From Myotis daubentonii (taxonomy: Eukaryota; Chordata; Mammalia; Chiroptera; Vespertilionidae): a DNA stretch of 64,000 nucleotides. Position 1 is the stretch's first letter; each line of letters begins with the position of its first letter. Shown here piece after piece: positions 1 through 11,619 of this stretch. A model generated the notes under the pieces. That model had not been told where the DNA came from, ran no database searches, and was given only the letters and a program-made list of their open reading frames with translations. Position numbers and translations under genes: made by a program. Location of the stretch: positions 1,937,956-2,001,955 of the forward strand of contig NC_081840.1 in the NCBI RefSeq assembly GCF_963259705.1, given 5' to 3'.

Positions 1-1646
1 AGAGAGAGGAGGGAGGGCAGGGCCCCTGGATTAACAGCGGCCGAAGGAACTGCGAAAGCAGTGGGGGTGGGGTGGGGGGAAGTTCAGCCTACTTCTAGAA
101 ACTTCCTCTAAGAGATTTCTAGGATGACGGGGACAATCTGGTCCAGAGGGGAGTCACCCTATAAAATGGCCCGGAGTTAAAGGGCTGCCTGAAACCACCT
201 ATACTAGGTGCAGGGGCTGAAGCTCGCGCCCGTGAGCTAGAGAGCACCGGCCGCCTGTCTGCGAGGGTGGTCCAGGCGGCAAGGGACAGAACGCAGCTCC
301 TCGCCACCCCGCCCCCCACCCCCAGCACCTGCCTGGTCAGTGCCTGGGTCCCACGGAGCTCACGGATGGACGCCTGGCAGCCGTGTGGGATTAGAACCAG
401 CACGAGGCCAGTGTGGCTCGCAGGGGGACGCAAGAGGCAGGTAGCAAAAAGGTGGCCAGAGCCAGGCCGGGTGGTGCAGGCCCCGGGGCTTCCGAGAGGC
501 CCTGCCCCTGCTCTTGGGGTTCAGGGAACTCGGGGAGCTCTGAGCAGAGGGGTGGCCTTTTGGAAGGGCCCCTTCTCACTCCCACCTGAAAGCAAACGGC
601 AGAGGGGAGCGAGAGTGGGTGGGGAGATGCGGGTGGCCTGGCTGGGAGTGGGGGTGCAGTGCCCGCCTGGAGGGGCCGCCTTCTCGGTGTTTTGGGGCAG
701 GAGGGGCATCTGCAGCCTCCTGTGGGGACCGTGGTTCTCGGGTTTCAGGGATGAGAATGACCCGGAGGGTGTGAGCAGCACAGGTGCTCGTCCCCGCCTG
801 AGGTTCCGAGTCTATGGGTCTGCACCAGGAGCCGGGAGCCTGTGTCAGTAAGCTCCCCGCGCTCTCACGGACTCACCCTAGGTCACCCTTGTCAAACGCT
901 GCAGGGGCCCCGTCCCTGCACCTGACAGCCAGGGAGCCAGCGGAGGGGGGGGGGGGGGCGCAGCTTGTCCCCTGGCACCCAGGTGAGAGGAGGGAGAAGG
1001 CCCGGTGCCGAGCAGGGCGCCTGGCTCTCCCTGCTCCCCCGCAGCAGCCAAGTCTGCGGGACCAGGAGCCGCAGCCGCCTTCTGTCCACACGAGGCCCAG
1101 TGCCCGGCGCCCAGAGCAGAGCTGGCGGCCCGCACATCCTTGTGAGTCTGTGACAACCAACCCCTGTGATGGGAGGCCGGTGGGAGGGGATCCCAGCGAT
1201 GAGGCGGGACCAGGGGAGGCCCAGCCGAGGGCGGAGGCGGCGCCTGCACAGGGAGACAGCCGCTCCCCGGCTGCTGTGTGTCCCGGAGCCGGTCGGAGGC
1301 AGCCAGCCCTCGCGTGGACGCGGTGTCGGCATCCACAGGTTTCCCGGAGGCAACGGCGATCTTGTCGGTTGAACCGACGGAGGAAAGTCTCCACGTTCCC
1401 CCTTAGAAACCGGGTGCATCTTTCTGCTCCCACGTTCTGCACGGAGAACACGGTGCGGGCTCCCACGCCCACCTTGGGCCCGAGCCTTGCACAGCTGGGC
1501 TTGCTTTTCCAGAAGTCCACACACTGCTCTCTCAGCGGCCGGCAGGCACTGGTGCATCCGTTCGTCACAGAGCACTGGGCTCCTAAGGCGCTTTCACTTT
1601 CTCTAAAAACGTAAGACTTGCCGCTGCTCATTAAAGGGTGATTGTC
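1..1646. other. GC-rich stretch, no gene recognised
   Basis: Moderately CpG-rich DNA. Open frames at 267-851 and 814-1614 (+) overlap equally long frames on the minus strand, which is what stop-poor GC-rich DNA gives by chance. None has a recognisable domain, signal peptide or splice-bounded exon shape. A G-run lies at about 945-958. No repeat family was recognised before the Ves SINE at 1647. Confidence 0.55.
160..166 (+). promoter_or_regulatory. TATA-box-like motif
   Basis: TATAAAA followed by TGGCCCGG in an otherwise GC-rich setting. A GC-rich downstream segment is compatible with a core promoter, but no transcript, initiator or downstream gene is visible, so it may be chance. Confidence 0.18.
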
Positions 1647-1880
1647 AGCCTGGCCGGTTTGCTCGGTGGTGAGAGCGTCGGCCCACAAACCAAAAGGTCG
1701 GGGGTTCAGTTCCTAGTCCAGGGCACACACCTCCATTGCAGGCTGGACCCCTGGACCGGCGCGTGTGGGAGGCAACCAATCAGTGTCTTTCTCACACTGA
1801 TGTTTCTCTCTCCTACCACCTCCCTTCCACTCTATCTAAAAGCAATGGAAAAAATGTCCTCTGGTGAGGATAAAAAAAGA
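1647..1880 (+). mobile_element. Ves SINE (bat tRNA-derived retroposon)
   Basis: Starts GCCTGGCCGGTTTGCTCGG (degraded pol III A-box region) and continues through a B-box-like GGGGGTTCAGTTCC, the GTGTGGGAGGCAACCAATCA block and the GATGTTTCTCTCTC pyrimidine tract. It ends with GGTGAGGATAAAAAAAGA. Imperfect TSDs flank it: AAGGGTGATTGTCA at about 1633-1646 and AAGAGGTGCTTGTCA just after the A-rich tail. Divergence suggests an older subfamily. It is mobilised in trans by L1 and has no coding capacity. Confidence 0.9.
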
Positions 1881-2810
1881 GGTGCTTGTCAATATCACCC
1901 ATTTTCTGTATCAAAGGCATAAAAAAATCTCTGGGTGGGGGGGTGGTCACGTTCAAGGCCAATATGGACGGGAACGGTTTATCTGGCCAGATGGGAGGCG
2001 TGTGGTCAGGACCGCAGACCAGACGAGCATTTAGACTGGAAACCCGGGTCACGGAAAGCGAGAGGCGTCGGGACGCTCTGCCTGCCGCCGCGGGTGTCAC
2101 ACGAGGCGCACTTCACAGTAGCGGCCGATGATCCCGAAACTGAGCGGCCTGGGAGCACTCCACCCACCTGACCCCCACCAGCCACCCGAGGCGTCAGTGT
2201 GCCCCCGCGGCAGCACTTCGCTTCGTCAAGTCCGAGACCCGCTGCCGGTCCACCGTGAGGGCTCGCAAGGCGTGGGCGTCCGACGCGGGGTCCACCGTCA
2301 TTACACGTGTCAGACGCCACACAGGAGGGCAGCACGGAGGCATCGAAAACCCTGCGATTCCCCACGCAGGAAACGGACATCCGTCACTTCTCCTCACCGT
2401 GTCCAGTAACTGCTCGTCGCCCTCGCAAGCCAGAGGCGGGGGCCTCACTGCCTTCCTGCCGCCCCACCCCACCCCGGGCCTCTGCGTGGCCCCCTGCACG
2501 TTGTCTGCCATCCAGTCGCACACGTACTAGAAATCGGGCCCAGGGCTGAAGCGACTGCGCATCTGCTCTCTGTAGATCCGGGGCAAGAGGTGCAGACACT
2601 CTGGGCTTCACTGGGACCCGCGGAGTTATTTCCGAGTCACCACATCAGAACACTGAGCTGGCTGCTGGGACACTGGGGTATTTTCAGAGATGACAGCTCA
2701 CTCGTAATTGAGTTTTCCAACTCATTCTGTCTGCTTTTCCTCATTAATCACCCATCACAGAGCGTGATGCTCCTGGCACATGAGGGCTTAGTAACCCGAG
2801 CCAGGTGGAG
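1881..2810. other. No gene; CpG-rich patch
   Basis: GC- and CpG-rich from about 2030 to 2520 without any recognisable coding frame or repeat. Frames are open in several registers on both strands and none is favoured. The right part (2640-2800) has ordinary composition. Confidence 0.4.
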
Positions 2811-3058
2811 GGAGGGTCGTGTTGGTTAAGGCATCACTCGCAGGTCAGGTCGTGAGCAAGGCTGGCCTCGGGGCTGAAAGGTGCAGGTTTGGTCCCTGAC
2901 CCCGGTTGGGGCGCATGTGGGAGGCAACCAATGGATGTGTCTCTCTCACATCGATGTTTCTCTCTCCCTCGGCCTCCCCCTGCCTCCCTCCCCCCCTTTC
3001 ACTCTCTCTAAAAAAATCAATGGAAAAAATATCCTGGGGTGAGGATTAACAAAAAACA
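2811..3058 (+). mobile_element. Ves SINE, diverged copy
   Basis: Head GTTGGTTAAGGCATCACTCG, B-box-like GGTTTGGTCCCTGACC, then GGGGCGCATGTGGGAGGCAA, ACATCGATGTTTCTCTCTCC and the tail ACTCTCTCTAAAAAAATCAA with GGTGAGGATTAACAAAAAAC. This is the same family and orientation as the copy at 1647, but with a longer pyrimidine block. Confidence 0.88.
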
Positions 3059-6000
3059 CACATACACACGCACACAATCCAATGTCCTAACGGAAATCCC
3101 TGGGGATTCGGAAGTCTCTCGGTAGCCAAACCACCCCCATATGTTACCCAAAAGCATCGCCCATTTCCTCTTGGTGCCGAGGTATTACCCGGAAACTCGG
3201 GATGAAGGGCCCTCCCTGGTTGCCAGCAGCAGTGGAAACGAGGTGCCGGGGTGCCTGGAACCCCAGCAGAGTGCAGCCAAGATCGTGCGTGGTCCTGCCA
3301 CTCGGAGATCACAGGAGTCTGGGCAGCCCACTCCCGCCCTCGGAGCTGGGCTCCTCCCGGAGAGAGGGGCTGGTACTCTGTGCTTGGCTGGTGGTGAGGG
3401 CAGAGTTTAAGGACCGAGGCTCCGTTCTCCCACTCTGTCCTCTCCGCCGCCTCACCTGACAGCGGCCGCACCCCAGACCACAGACCTCAGGGCTCCAGCA
3501 GCTGCACAGAGAACCCAGCAAAACACCAGCGCCAAACGGGAGAACTTCTCCCGGGTCCCCGCTGCTGCTTAGCGCAGGCTCTCACGAAAGGGCTTTCCAT
3601 TTCCCAAAAAACCGCAACCAGTCATCACAGGCTTCCCCTCCTTACCTTCCAGGAACAGCCTGAGACAGAGGCGGAAACTCCGGGTCCCCTGGACCGCCAG
3701 CCCGCCAGCCCACGGACCCACATTACATAACGGCTCTGGCGGCTCCTGCCTCACCGACCCTCGCGGGTCCCGGCTCATCCCGGCCCTCTCAGACGCGGGC
3801 CGCGACTCCCCGTGCGAGGACTTCCTGATGGGGACGCTGGGATGACCGCCTCTAAGGTGGAAGTTTCACTGTCACACCCCAGAGTCCCCACTTAGGGTGA
3901 GGCGTAGCCTCTCTAATCGTGACCTGCTCCTCCCTGTTTGTGTGGCTGTCTAATTGAAACGGTTACGTAACCTTACAGTACGGAGCATCCTGGCGCTATT
4001 AATAACCAGCTGCACCCACACTCCGAGGCCTCGTCCAGCTCTCGGTTGGAGGGGATCGGCTGGGGCTAACTTAAACACGTGCACGGAGACACAGAGACGC
4101 ACACAAACCTACACGCACAGTGCATATGTGTACACTGAGACCCACGGAAGGGGAAAAACGTGTCCTCGGTCGCAAAGCCCGTGAACAGCAGTCAGAAACA
4201 CATGCGGGCTTTCTGGCCCTGGAGGCTGCTATCTTCCCCGACACCCCCCACCGGTCCCCAGGCAGATGGCTAACACAGGACACAGGTCGCAGCACCGGCC
4301 TGGGCGCTCACGGGCGGGCTCGCCAGCTCCGGCAAAGGAGTTTGCGACCTGGACTCCGAGTTAGAACTGAGCTGCTAACGGGGCGGCACCTTGCTGTTTC
4401 TCTTCGTTTGCGATACAGACCCTGCCTGTCCTCCCCCGAGCCATCGAAGGCGCCTACAACTGGTTTCCACACAAGGCCTCTGTGTGGTGGGAGAGCTCGG
4501 CGCGTGAGCCCTGCAGACAAAGCCGTATTGAAAAGGAGGACGGGTTCTCGCCTGCACATCTTTATGCCGGAGCGGAGTGGAGAATACATGGGAGAGCGCG
4601 GATTAATTATAAATGAAATTACAGGGCGGGAGGGACACTCTCCTGCGCAATCCGGTTTGGGGTGTGAGTCGTAGTATACGTGACACAGAAACCATCCTTT
4701 CTTAAGTACATTCTCCTTCTCAAAAGTAACTACAGGGACACTGTTTCTCTGCAATCATTTCTATTCACAACCTCACCCGCTGGTCAGGAGGGGCTGAGAG
4801 GTGAACGCGGCCACACAGGATGCATCCCTCGCCATGCTCACACCCTCCGCGCTTGTCCAAAAGGAAAGCTTTGCTCTGCTTTTGTGAATTCCAGTCACAA
4901 AACCCACCGAGAGCTTAGTTTCTGGGGGAAAAGATGAGACGTGTTCCTTTCATGTGGGATTCGGTAACAGTGAAAAGCTTCCTTAATCCACGTTTTTAAA
5001 AGACCTACCACAGCCCCACGCAGGGCCCATAGGTCAAGTTGGTGTATTTAATTGTCACCAACAGGCACAGACTGAACACGCTGTGCCCACCACCCTCCTG
5101 GCCCCAGTCCCTCTGCCCCCGCCGAGGCCGGCTTCCCCTCTCACTAATGTCACCAGCGAACGACAGAGGGGAGAGTCTGAAGCTCACGTTCTCCACCTGC
5201 CCTAACTGCTGACGCCCAGAAGGTCTGTTCGGCTGTGACGGGTTCTTTCTGGGAGGGACAGGCCGGCTGGACAACTAGCTGATGCGTTGTACGGCCTCAG
5301 TTCTTAGAGGCCAGTGTCCTCTCTCCAAATGAAACGCCGGACCTACTCCACAACCCAACGAGGCACCCGGGGACCTTTCACAGCCACCGCGCTTCAGCCC
5401 GATAAACACCCACCGAGCACCGTCCAGGCGGCACCTCCTCTGGGTGGAACCCGAACCTCGCAGCTCCCTCCCCACCACAGCCTCCTCCGGGAAATCAGCA
5501 ACCCACTCGGTGCGGAGCCATTAGTCCACGGACGTGTCCGACCAGCGCCCACCCCAGCGCGGGCCGGCAGCCCAGCGTGGCCCACCCTGAGAGTCGCCCA
5601 GTTGGAGGCATCTGAGAGGTCATCGGGTCCGACTCTGCTCCTTGTCCCAACCAGACAACCGAGGCCCCGCGCGGCTAAGCGGCTTTCCCTGCAACACCGA
5701 CACTGCACACGTGTGCAGGCAGCCCAGCCCGATGCGTGGAGACTCAACTGATGAGGCCGGCGCTCAGCCCGGGACCAAGGGGTTCTGCATGGCTTCCCCC
5801 GGCAGGATCCACCTGAAGGCACTCAGCAACCCCTCCAAAGCTGCAGAACGGGGGGGCGGGGGGGGGCACGCAGGAGGTCTCCCATCTCTATGAACAGCCC
5901 TGCCCTTTCCCTCTGGGCGATGGGAGGTCCTGCTGACCAGGAGAGTTGTCAAATGCGGAGCCAGATGAAATTCCCGACAGGGTGGACTCCTGCCGGTGGC

Positions 6001-6424
6001 CATGGTGGCCATCCAGTCACATCTCCACGGCTCACACGGCCAGAGCAGACAGCCTCGGTCAGCCCTCACTCGCAGAGGGTTCAGGACACAGGTCTAAGGC
6101 AGCATGTGCTGGGCACGCACCAGGCCAGGGGCCCACGGGAGGAAGCGAACACTGCCCTCCCACCCTATAGGTGGCCGGGGAGAAGCAGGGTCCCAGGAGA
6201 CAGGACGCAGGGAGCATGCTATCCTCCATCGCAAGGGACGCTGCCTCACACTCAGTCCACAGAAGGGGGGTCGGCAGATGTGAGGGAGGGGTGGACGGAG
6301 ACCGGGGCTCCCAGCCATTCCCTTCCTCTCAGCAGACGCTCCTCACACAAGTGTCTCCACACATGCAGTGCCTCCGGGAGGAAGCGGTGGGGAGGAGAAG
6401 TGGGGCGGCGTGTTTGTGACAGAG
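3059..6424. other. Gene-free GC-rich stretch
   Basis: About 3.4 kb with no recognised gene. A degenerate CA/GACA-rich run sits near 4070-4130, and faint MIR-like wording (a run resembling CCGAGGCCCAGCG) occurs around 5600-5700. Short open frames exist on both strands (for example 4120-4674 and 4308-4754) but are mutually overlapping and carry no recognisable domain. Confidence 0.45.
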
Positions 6425-6605
6425 GGGTCAGGTTGGGGAGCAGTAGAAAGAGAACCCCGGATCCGAGCCTGGTCTCCACTTCATGGCCTTGTGACCTTGA
6501 TTAAGCCATTCAACCAATCCCCCTGGGCCTCAGTTTCCAAACCTGAGCCATGGAAGAAGGGAGCCTACTTCCTGGGGTGGTTTTGAGGCGCAGGGCCCAG
6601 CACAG
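6425..6605 (+). repeat. MIR SINE relic
   Basis: Order of MIR core features is visible: CTTGTGACCTTGATTAAGCC, then CTGGGCCTCAGTTTCC and a downstream GGGCCCAGCACAGCCCG. This corresponds to the plus orientation of the ancient mammalian-wide MIR family. Confidence 0.7.
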
Positions 6606-6659
6606 CCCGGACCCCCATGACGGGGTCACTAGATCTGAGGTGTCTCCCACCCACCTCAG

Positions 6660-6663
6660 TGCG

Positions 6664-6708
<45 letters not shown>
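6660..6708. repeat. (GC)n(AC)n compound microsatellite
   Basis: About six GC dinucleotides run straight into about 18 AC dinucleotides. Alternating purine-pyrimidine sequence of this kind is the classical Z-DNA-forming motif. Confidence 0.97.
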
Positions 6709-6709
<1 letters not shown>

Positions 6710-7610
6710 AGTCTGAACCCGGGAGGCATGCACACAGCCTCATCCAGACCAAACAGGTCTCCGCCTGCGCGGCCAGCCTGCCTCTGCTCCGATGGCGGAG
6801 GAAGCGCTGGGTCTAGGAGCCCCAGCCGCTCAGCGCCGGGCGGGGTTTGGAGAAGGAAACCGAGGGGGTCCATCGGAAGCCCCGCCAGGGTTTCAGGCTC
6901 CGGTGGGAGCCGGGCAGGGGGCTCCGGGGCGGCCTCTGGCGGGGGAAGGGGCTTTGTTCCCGAGACGCGGGGCCTGGCTTACCGAGCAGCGCATCCGGAG
7001 GCGGGCGGGGGGTGCGCGGGGCACGCAGGAGCCACAGCCCGGCGCTGGCCCGGGGCGCGGGAGCCGGGGGAAGGCGAGGGCGACGAGGAGGCGCGCGAGG
7101 AGGCTGCCGGCTCCCGCCTCATTCTCCCGGGCAGCGCCGGCCCGCTGGCTGCCGCCGGCTGGGGCTGGCCTCGGGGCGCGGGACCCGGAACGCGCGGCTC
7201 ATGTCGCTGCGCGCGGACGGCGAGCTGGGCGCGAAGCCGGGTGGTCTCCGGGCGGCGCCCCCGGGCTCCTCATGCCCCGCGCGGGGGCTCGGCGGGAGGA
7301 CCTCGTGGAGGCAGCGCGAAGGCAGAGAGAGAGAGGGAGAGAGAGACCGTGAGAGCGCGCCGCGCGGCGACCCGCGGGGCCGGGGAGGCCAGGCACCCGG
7401 CGGGACCGCGCCGCCCCACCCACCGCGCCGGGCGCGCCCAGGAGGCGCTGAGCCCAGAAACTTTAGCGCGTGTCCGGTCTCGCGGCCGCAGCCCTGGCCT
7501 CAGAGCGCAGCTTACCGGCCGCCAGAGCCGTGCGCACCGCGGGGAGGAGGGCGGGTGGCGGCGTCCCGTCCCTGCGAGGGAGGGGCTCCCGGCGGCGCGG
7601 CGGCGGTCGC

Positions 7611-7695
7611 GGTGGGGGGGGGGGGAAGGGGGAGCGGGGGGGCACCCGGGCAGGGGCTGCGCGCCGCGAGGTCTGCAGTCCGGGGGGGAGGGGGT
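7611..7695 (+). other. G-rich tract, G-quadruplex potential
   Basis: Within the CpG island: a 13-base G run, then GGGGG, GGGGGGG, GGGG and GGGGGGGAGGGGG separated by short loops. At least four G-runs of three or more bases within 7-12-nt spacing fit the G4 folding rule. Confidence 0.6.
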
Positions 7696-7779
7696 CCGCG
7701 TCCCCCGCGCCCGCCCCGCGGCGCCGCAGCTGCTGACGCTGCGCGGGCTTCCCCAGCGCCGGGTCTGCGGAGCCAGCCC

Positions 7780-7792
7780 GTTACCTAGCGAC
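7780..7792 (+). promoter_or_regulatory. X-box-like (RFX) motif
   Basis: GTTACC-T-AGCGAC fits the RFX-type X-box (GTNRCC, 0-3 N, RGYAAC) with one mismatch in the second half-site. It sits inside the CpG island. RFX X-boxes are known near ciliary gene promoters, but a single imperfect motif is weak evidence. Confidence 0.3.
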
Positions 7793-8136
7793 CCGCGCCG
7801 GGAGCCACGCTGACGCGCGAGGAATGGGGCTGCGGCAGCCGAGGGCGGGGAGGGGAGCTCGCGGGCGGAGGGGCGGCGACTGCGCTGAGCTCCTCCCTCC
7901 GCCGCCTCCGCCGCGCTGGGGAGCACCCCCGCCCCCCCAAAGACATGGCCCCAGTCTGGCCCGGGAGGATGGGGTCCCGCGCTGGGCGGGGGCGGGTGTG
8001 GGGAGGCACGAAGATGCTTCTGCCCCTGACGGGGGTGCAGCAGCAGGTGGCGGCGGCGTGGCCCGCGGAGGGCCTGCGCCCACAGGCAGGGGAGCAGGGG
8101 ATGGGCCCGGCCTCGGCGGGGGCGCAAGGAAGGTGG

Positions 8137-8540
<404 letters not shown>

Positions 8541-8544
8541 TGGG

Positions 8545-8690
8545 GCCTCCTAGACCAGAATTCCAATCCGCTCCCTTCCAGTTGCCTGCAGTGCATAGAA
8601 TGTTCCCAAGTTACCTAATAGCCTCGGTAAAATGGACTGTTTGTCCCCAAAGCTCATAGCTAAGTACCGGCACACCAGACGCTCCAAGGA
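8545..8690 (+). repeat. MIR SINE relic
   Basis: AGACCAGAATTCCAATCC corresponds to the MIR segment with the B-box. Downstream TTCCCAAGTTACCTAATAGC and CGGTAAAATGGACTG correspond to the conserved 'AAGTTACTTAACC ... TAAAATGG' core. Confidence 0.65.
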
Positions 8691-9969
8691 TGTGTGCAGG
8701 TACCTGCTGCAGGGCCGGAAGCTGTCTCCTCATGGGCTGGGACCTCCCCAAGCACAGACCTCACAGGCCAGGGGAGGCTGCCCATGTACAGCTCTTACCC
8801 ATGAGCAAGGTACCTGCCCAGGTCCACCGGGGCCTCAAGAAGAACCGGGTCCAGAGCCAGGCCTCCTGGTTTTCAGGCGCCCACACCCCACCGTTGCCCT
8901 TTGAGGCAGCGGGGGTGAGGGTCTCCCTTCCCCGCTCCTCTGAGGCCCCCCACTCCTGCTGTGCAATCAGAACCACCTGTCTCCTCTTCCTCAGGACTAA
9001 GCCCACACCCTCCCCACCCGCTCCTCTCGCTCCCCCTCTGGTGGGACTGTGGGGAGAAGGCGGCGGGAGACGGACCCGCAGGAGAAGGGCCCCATGCCTT
9101 CCCCAGATACACGCGTTCTTGGTGGGTCTCCACGGGGCAGGGCCCTCCCCGGGGGCTTTGGGAGACATCAGGGCCTGCGGCGGTTGGTGTCCTAGTGAGA
9201 GGACACATTCTCCAACTCTGATCACATTTCTGAGATGCCAGTAGCTCCTATTGAAAAATCCTGCGAACTCATTCAAACAGAAGCCTGTCCCTAAGCAGCC
9301 GAGGCCCAAAGACAGCACTCTCCTGGGGAAGATACATTGCGCCCCAGCCCAGGTGCGGGATTCGAGGCCCCACATCTCCCCGCGAAACTGGGAGCGAAAC
9401 CTCTGAGTTTCCCGCCCCGTGTCTGTGGGTCCTGGCGGCCAGGCAGCTGGTCCGAGCACCTCCGGGAGGCCCGCGTCCGGGTGCCAGGCGGACCCTCCAC
9501 TCCTGCATTCCATGCCCAACCGGGATCTGGGCCCCGATTCCAGGAAGCAGGACGGCCCGTGGGGCCATGTGATTCGACGGCATAAGCACCTCACTCACAG
9601 TCCACACAGGTCTGAAACGTGCTGGCTGGTGCCACATCCAGAGGCACCGTGTTCGCCCTTTCCTGGGTGTGCCTGGGGGGCAAGAAGGCGGCGGGTACAT
9701 CGCACGTCATTCCTCTCGCTATTGTCAGCAGAGCGGGGTGCACGCGCAGGTTAGGATTAAGGAAACCCATGAACGGCCAGGGCCGCGCATTTCCAGGATG
9801 TCCACCTGCAGAGCAGGGAGGAACACCTCCCCAAATTTGTAAGGTGCATCCACAGAAGTCAGGCGCAGTGCGGGGCTCCCTGGGCGCAGAGAGGAATTGG
9901 ATAAGCTCCCGGGGCAGGGATGCAGGCGTGACCCTGGCTGGCTATGCCCGCACTAAGGGTTTTATTCAA
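8691..9969. other. Gene-free stretch
   Basis: About 1.3 kb with no recognised gene. AATCAGAACCACCTG near 8970 resembles part of MER5-type hAT repeats but is too short to call. The frame at 8761-9594 (-) overlaps plus-strand frames and has no recognisable domain. Confidence 0.4.
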
Positions 9970-10135
9970 GAGCTCACCGTGGCCTCCCCAAGCCTGTGAG
10001 GCAGGGCCATTACCCGTCCCTCAAGCTCACGGTGGACCCGCCTTCCCCCAGTCACACAGCTGGCAAACGGCGGACGTGGGAGCTGCAGACGGGTCTGTCT
10101 CCCTGGCGCCAAAGCCCGCGTCCTTCACCGCCAGG
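9970..10135 (-). repeat. MIR SINE relic, reverse
   Basis: Reverse MIR order: CCCCAGTCACACAGCTGGCA followed by CGTGGGAGCTGCAGACGGGT and GGCGCCAAAGCCCGCGTCC, matching the 'GGTCACACAGCTAGTAAG ... CCAAAGCCCATGCTC' reverse complement of MIR. Confidence 0.7.
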
Positions 10136-10316
10136 ACAAAGGGAAACGGAGACCATAATAATCCCAGGTGCCTCCCTGGCACTTAGGATGATGGTGAGGC
10201 GTGTGTGCAGTCCCCGGGCTAGTGCTCGAGCAGAGGGAGCCCTCCACAGCAGGCGGCTGTGATTGTCATCCTGGACCGCCGTTTCATTTTGAATGGATGA
10301 GCTCTATCTTATGGGG

Positions 10317-10970
10317 CAGCGACCTCCAACCTTTTTTATCTCATGGCCCACAAACTAATTACTAAAATTCTGCAGCACACCAGAAAATATATATATTTTT
10401 GCCAATCTGACAAAAAATAGGTATAATTTTTATTGCTTTACTAAAAAACAAGAGTAGTAATTACCTACTCTTTTTGCTCCAACATGACTGACTTTTTAAA
10501 AAATCAGGTGTTTATACTTATATATAAGGATTTCTGGTACCAAGAATTAACCAATAAGATGCAACTCTATTATAGGACCTATATATTTATGGTTCAAGAC
10601 AGGCCATTCACGCTTGACGGCTATTTTTGTGTTGGCTGTTGGCATTGTTTAATCTGACAGTCTAGGGCAGCGGTTCTCAACCTGTGGGTCGCGGCCCCTT
10701 TGGTGGTCGAACGACCCTTTCACGGGGGTCGCCTAAGACCATCCTGCATATCAGATATTTACATGACGATTCATAACAGTAGCAACATGACAGTTAGGAA
10801 GTAGCAACAAAAATAATTTTATGGTTGGGTCACAACATGAGGAGCTGTATTTAAAGGGCCAGAAGGTTGAGAACCACTGGTCTAGGGGAGCAGGGGTCAG
10901 TGGCCTGACAAATAAATGGCCAGGCAGTGCTTGGTTTGGGCTTATTGCAGCGCACGGTGGAAAGGCACAG
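10317..10970 (+). mobile_element. hAT-like DNA transposon, interrupted by a SPIN
   Basis: Begins CAGCGACCTCCAACCTTTTT with AT-rich interior (CATGGCCCACAAACTAATTA, CTGACAAAAAATAGGTATAA). Its right end near 10944-10970 reads TTGCAGCGCACGGTGGAAAG, roughly complementary to the left end. The middle is cut at 10667 by a SPIN whose duplicated GTCTAGGG belongs to this element. A matching 8-bp outer TSD was not found, so the outer borders are approximate. Family name not assigned. Confidence 0.5.
10668..10879 (+). mobile_element. SPIN non-autonomous hAT transposon
   Basis: Left end CAGCGGTTCTCAACCTGTGG and right end GGTTGAGAACCACTG are the SPIN terminal inverted repeats. The interior carries the typical GTCGAACGACCCTTTCAC and ACGATTCATAACAGTAGCAA blocks. 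An exact 8-bp TSD, GTCTAGGG, lies at 10660-10667 and 10880-10887. No transposase is encoded; it would have been moved in trans. SPIN elements are known for horizontal transfer among tetrapods and are abundant in vesper bats. Confidence 0.95.
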
Positions 10971-11310
10971 CCCCGGGGAGGACCCAGCGCTGCTCTTGGA
11001 GGCACAAGCAAAAGTGAGGACTTCTGTCTGCAGGGCTGCGGCTGGCTCCACAGAGGAGGCAGCCTGGAGCTGGGTCTCCTGAGTGGGCGCTGGGTAGGTG
11101 GAGGGAGCAGGAGGAGGAGCAGGAGGGTCGGGAAAGATGTTTAGGGAAATGCACAGAGCTGTGACCAACCCTCCTATTTGGGGAGGAAAAGCTGGGGAGA
11201 CTTCCCATGTACAGAGCTAGACAAATGCAGGCAATCTCAAGGGTGAACATCTGCTGGAAATCTTTTCACCCCCAAGCCTCTCCCCCCCACCCCCAAAGAC
11301 CCACTTGCAT
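10971..11310. other. No gene recognised
   Basis: About 340 bp between transposons with GGAGCAGGAGGAGGAGCAGG-type purine-rich sequence near 11100-11130; no coding or repeat family recognised. Confidence 0.4.
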
Positions 11311-11619
11311 TTAACCCCTAGTCTGCCGGGGAGCGTGATTGCACTCCTCCTGTCTTTCGCCAGAAGTGCCGGGAGCACTTTATTTTAACATTATGTGTTT
11401 TGATCACATTTTTTCTACTAGTATTTTATAATACAATCAGCAAACAATATATGTCAAAGGTGAAAACAAATGTAGTAAAGGTTTCCTTAAGTTTTTGAAT
11501 ACGTAACTTCATTTACTTGCGATTCATAATTGTTTCCCTAAACTGCTGTAAAATCAGCAAAAATGCCTTGGCAATTTTAGCATAGTTCCTAGGATACTGG
11601 TTGGCCCTCAAAGGGTTAA
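11311..11619. mobile_element. piggyBac-like TTAA-flanked MITE (candidate)
   Basis: Bounded by TTAA at 11311-11314 and 11616-11619. The ends read TTAACCCCTAGTCTGCC on the left and, in reverse complement, TTAACCCTTTGAGGGCC on the right, so both start TTAACCC. The AT-rich interior contrasts with GC-richer flanks. piggyBac-superfamily elements duplicate TTAA on insertion and have CCC-starting termini; vesper bats carry many non-autonomous copies. End symmetry beyond the first bases is weak. Confidence 0.5.

Larger units (their letters stand above)
6780..8120. promoter_or_regulatory. CpG island, candidate promoter / 5' exon
   Basis: Dense CpG dinucleotides over about 1.3 kb with GC-box sequences (for example GAGGCGGGCGGGG near 6990, GAGGGCGGGGAGGGG near 7845, GGGCGGGGGCGGG near 7983), standing out from both flanks. 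In vertebrates this marks an unmethylated promoter, usually over a first exon. Several ATGs have long frames (6792, 6847, 7824 plus; 7270-8352 minus), but these overlap on both strands, are Arg/Gly/Pro/Ala-rich and match no protein I know. Direction of transcription cannot be assigned. Confidence 0.7.

Noticed and set aside
10668..10879. SPIN as a functional transposon gene.
   Set aside because: Only 212 bp, no transposase; a non-autonomous element.
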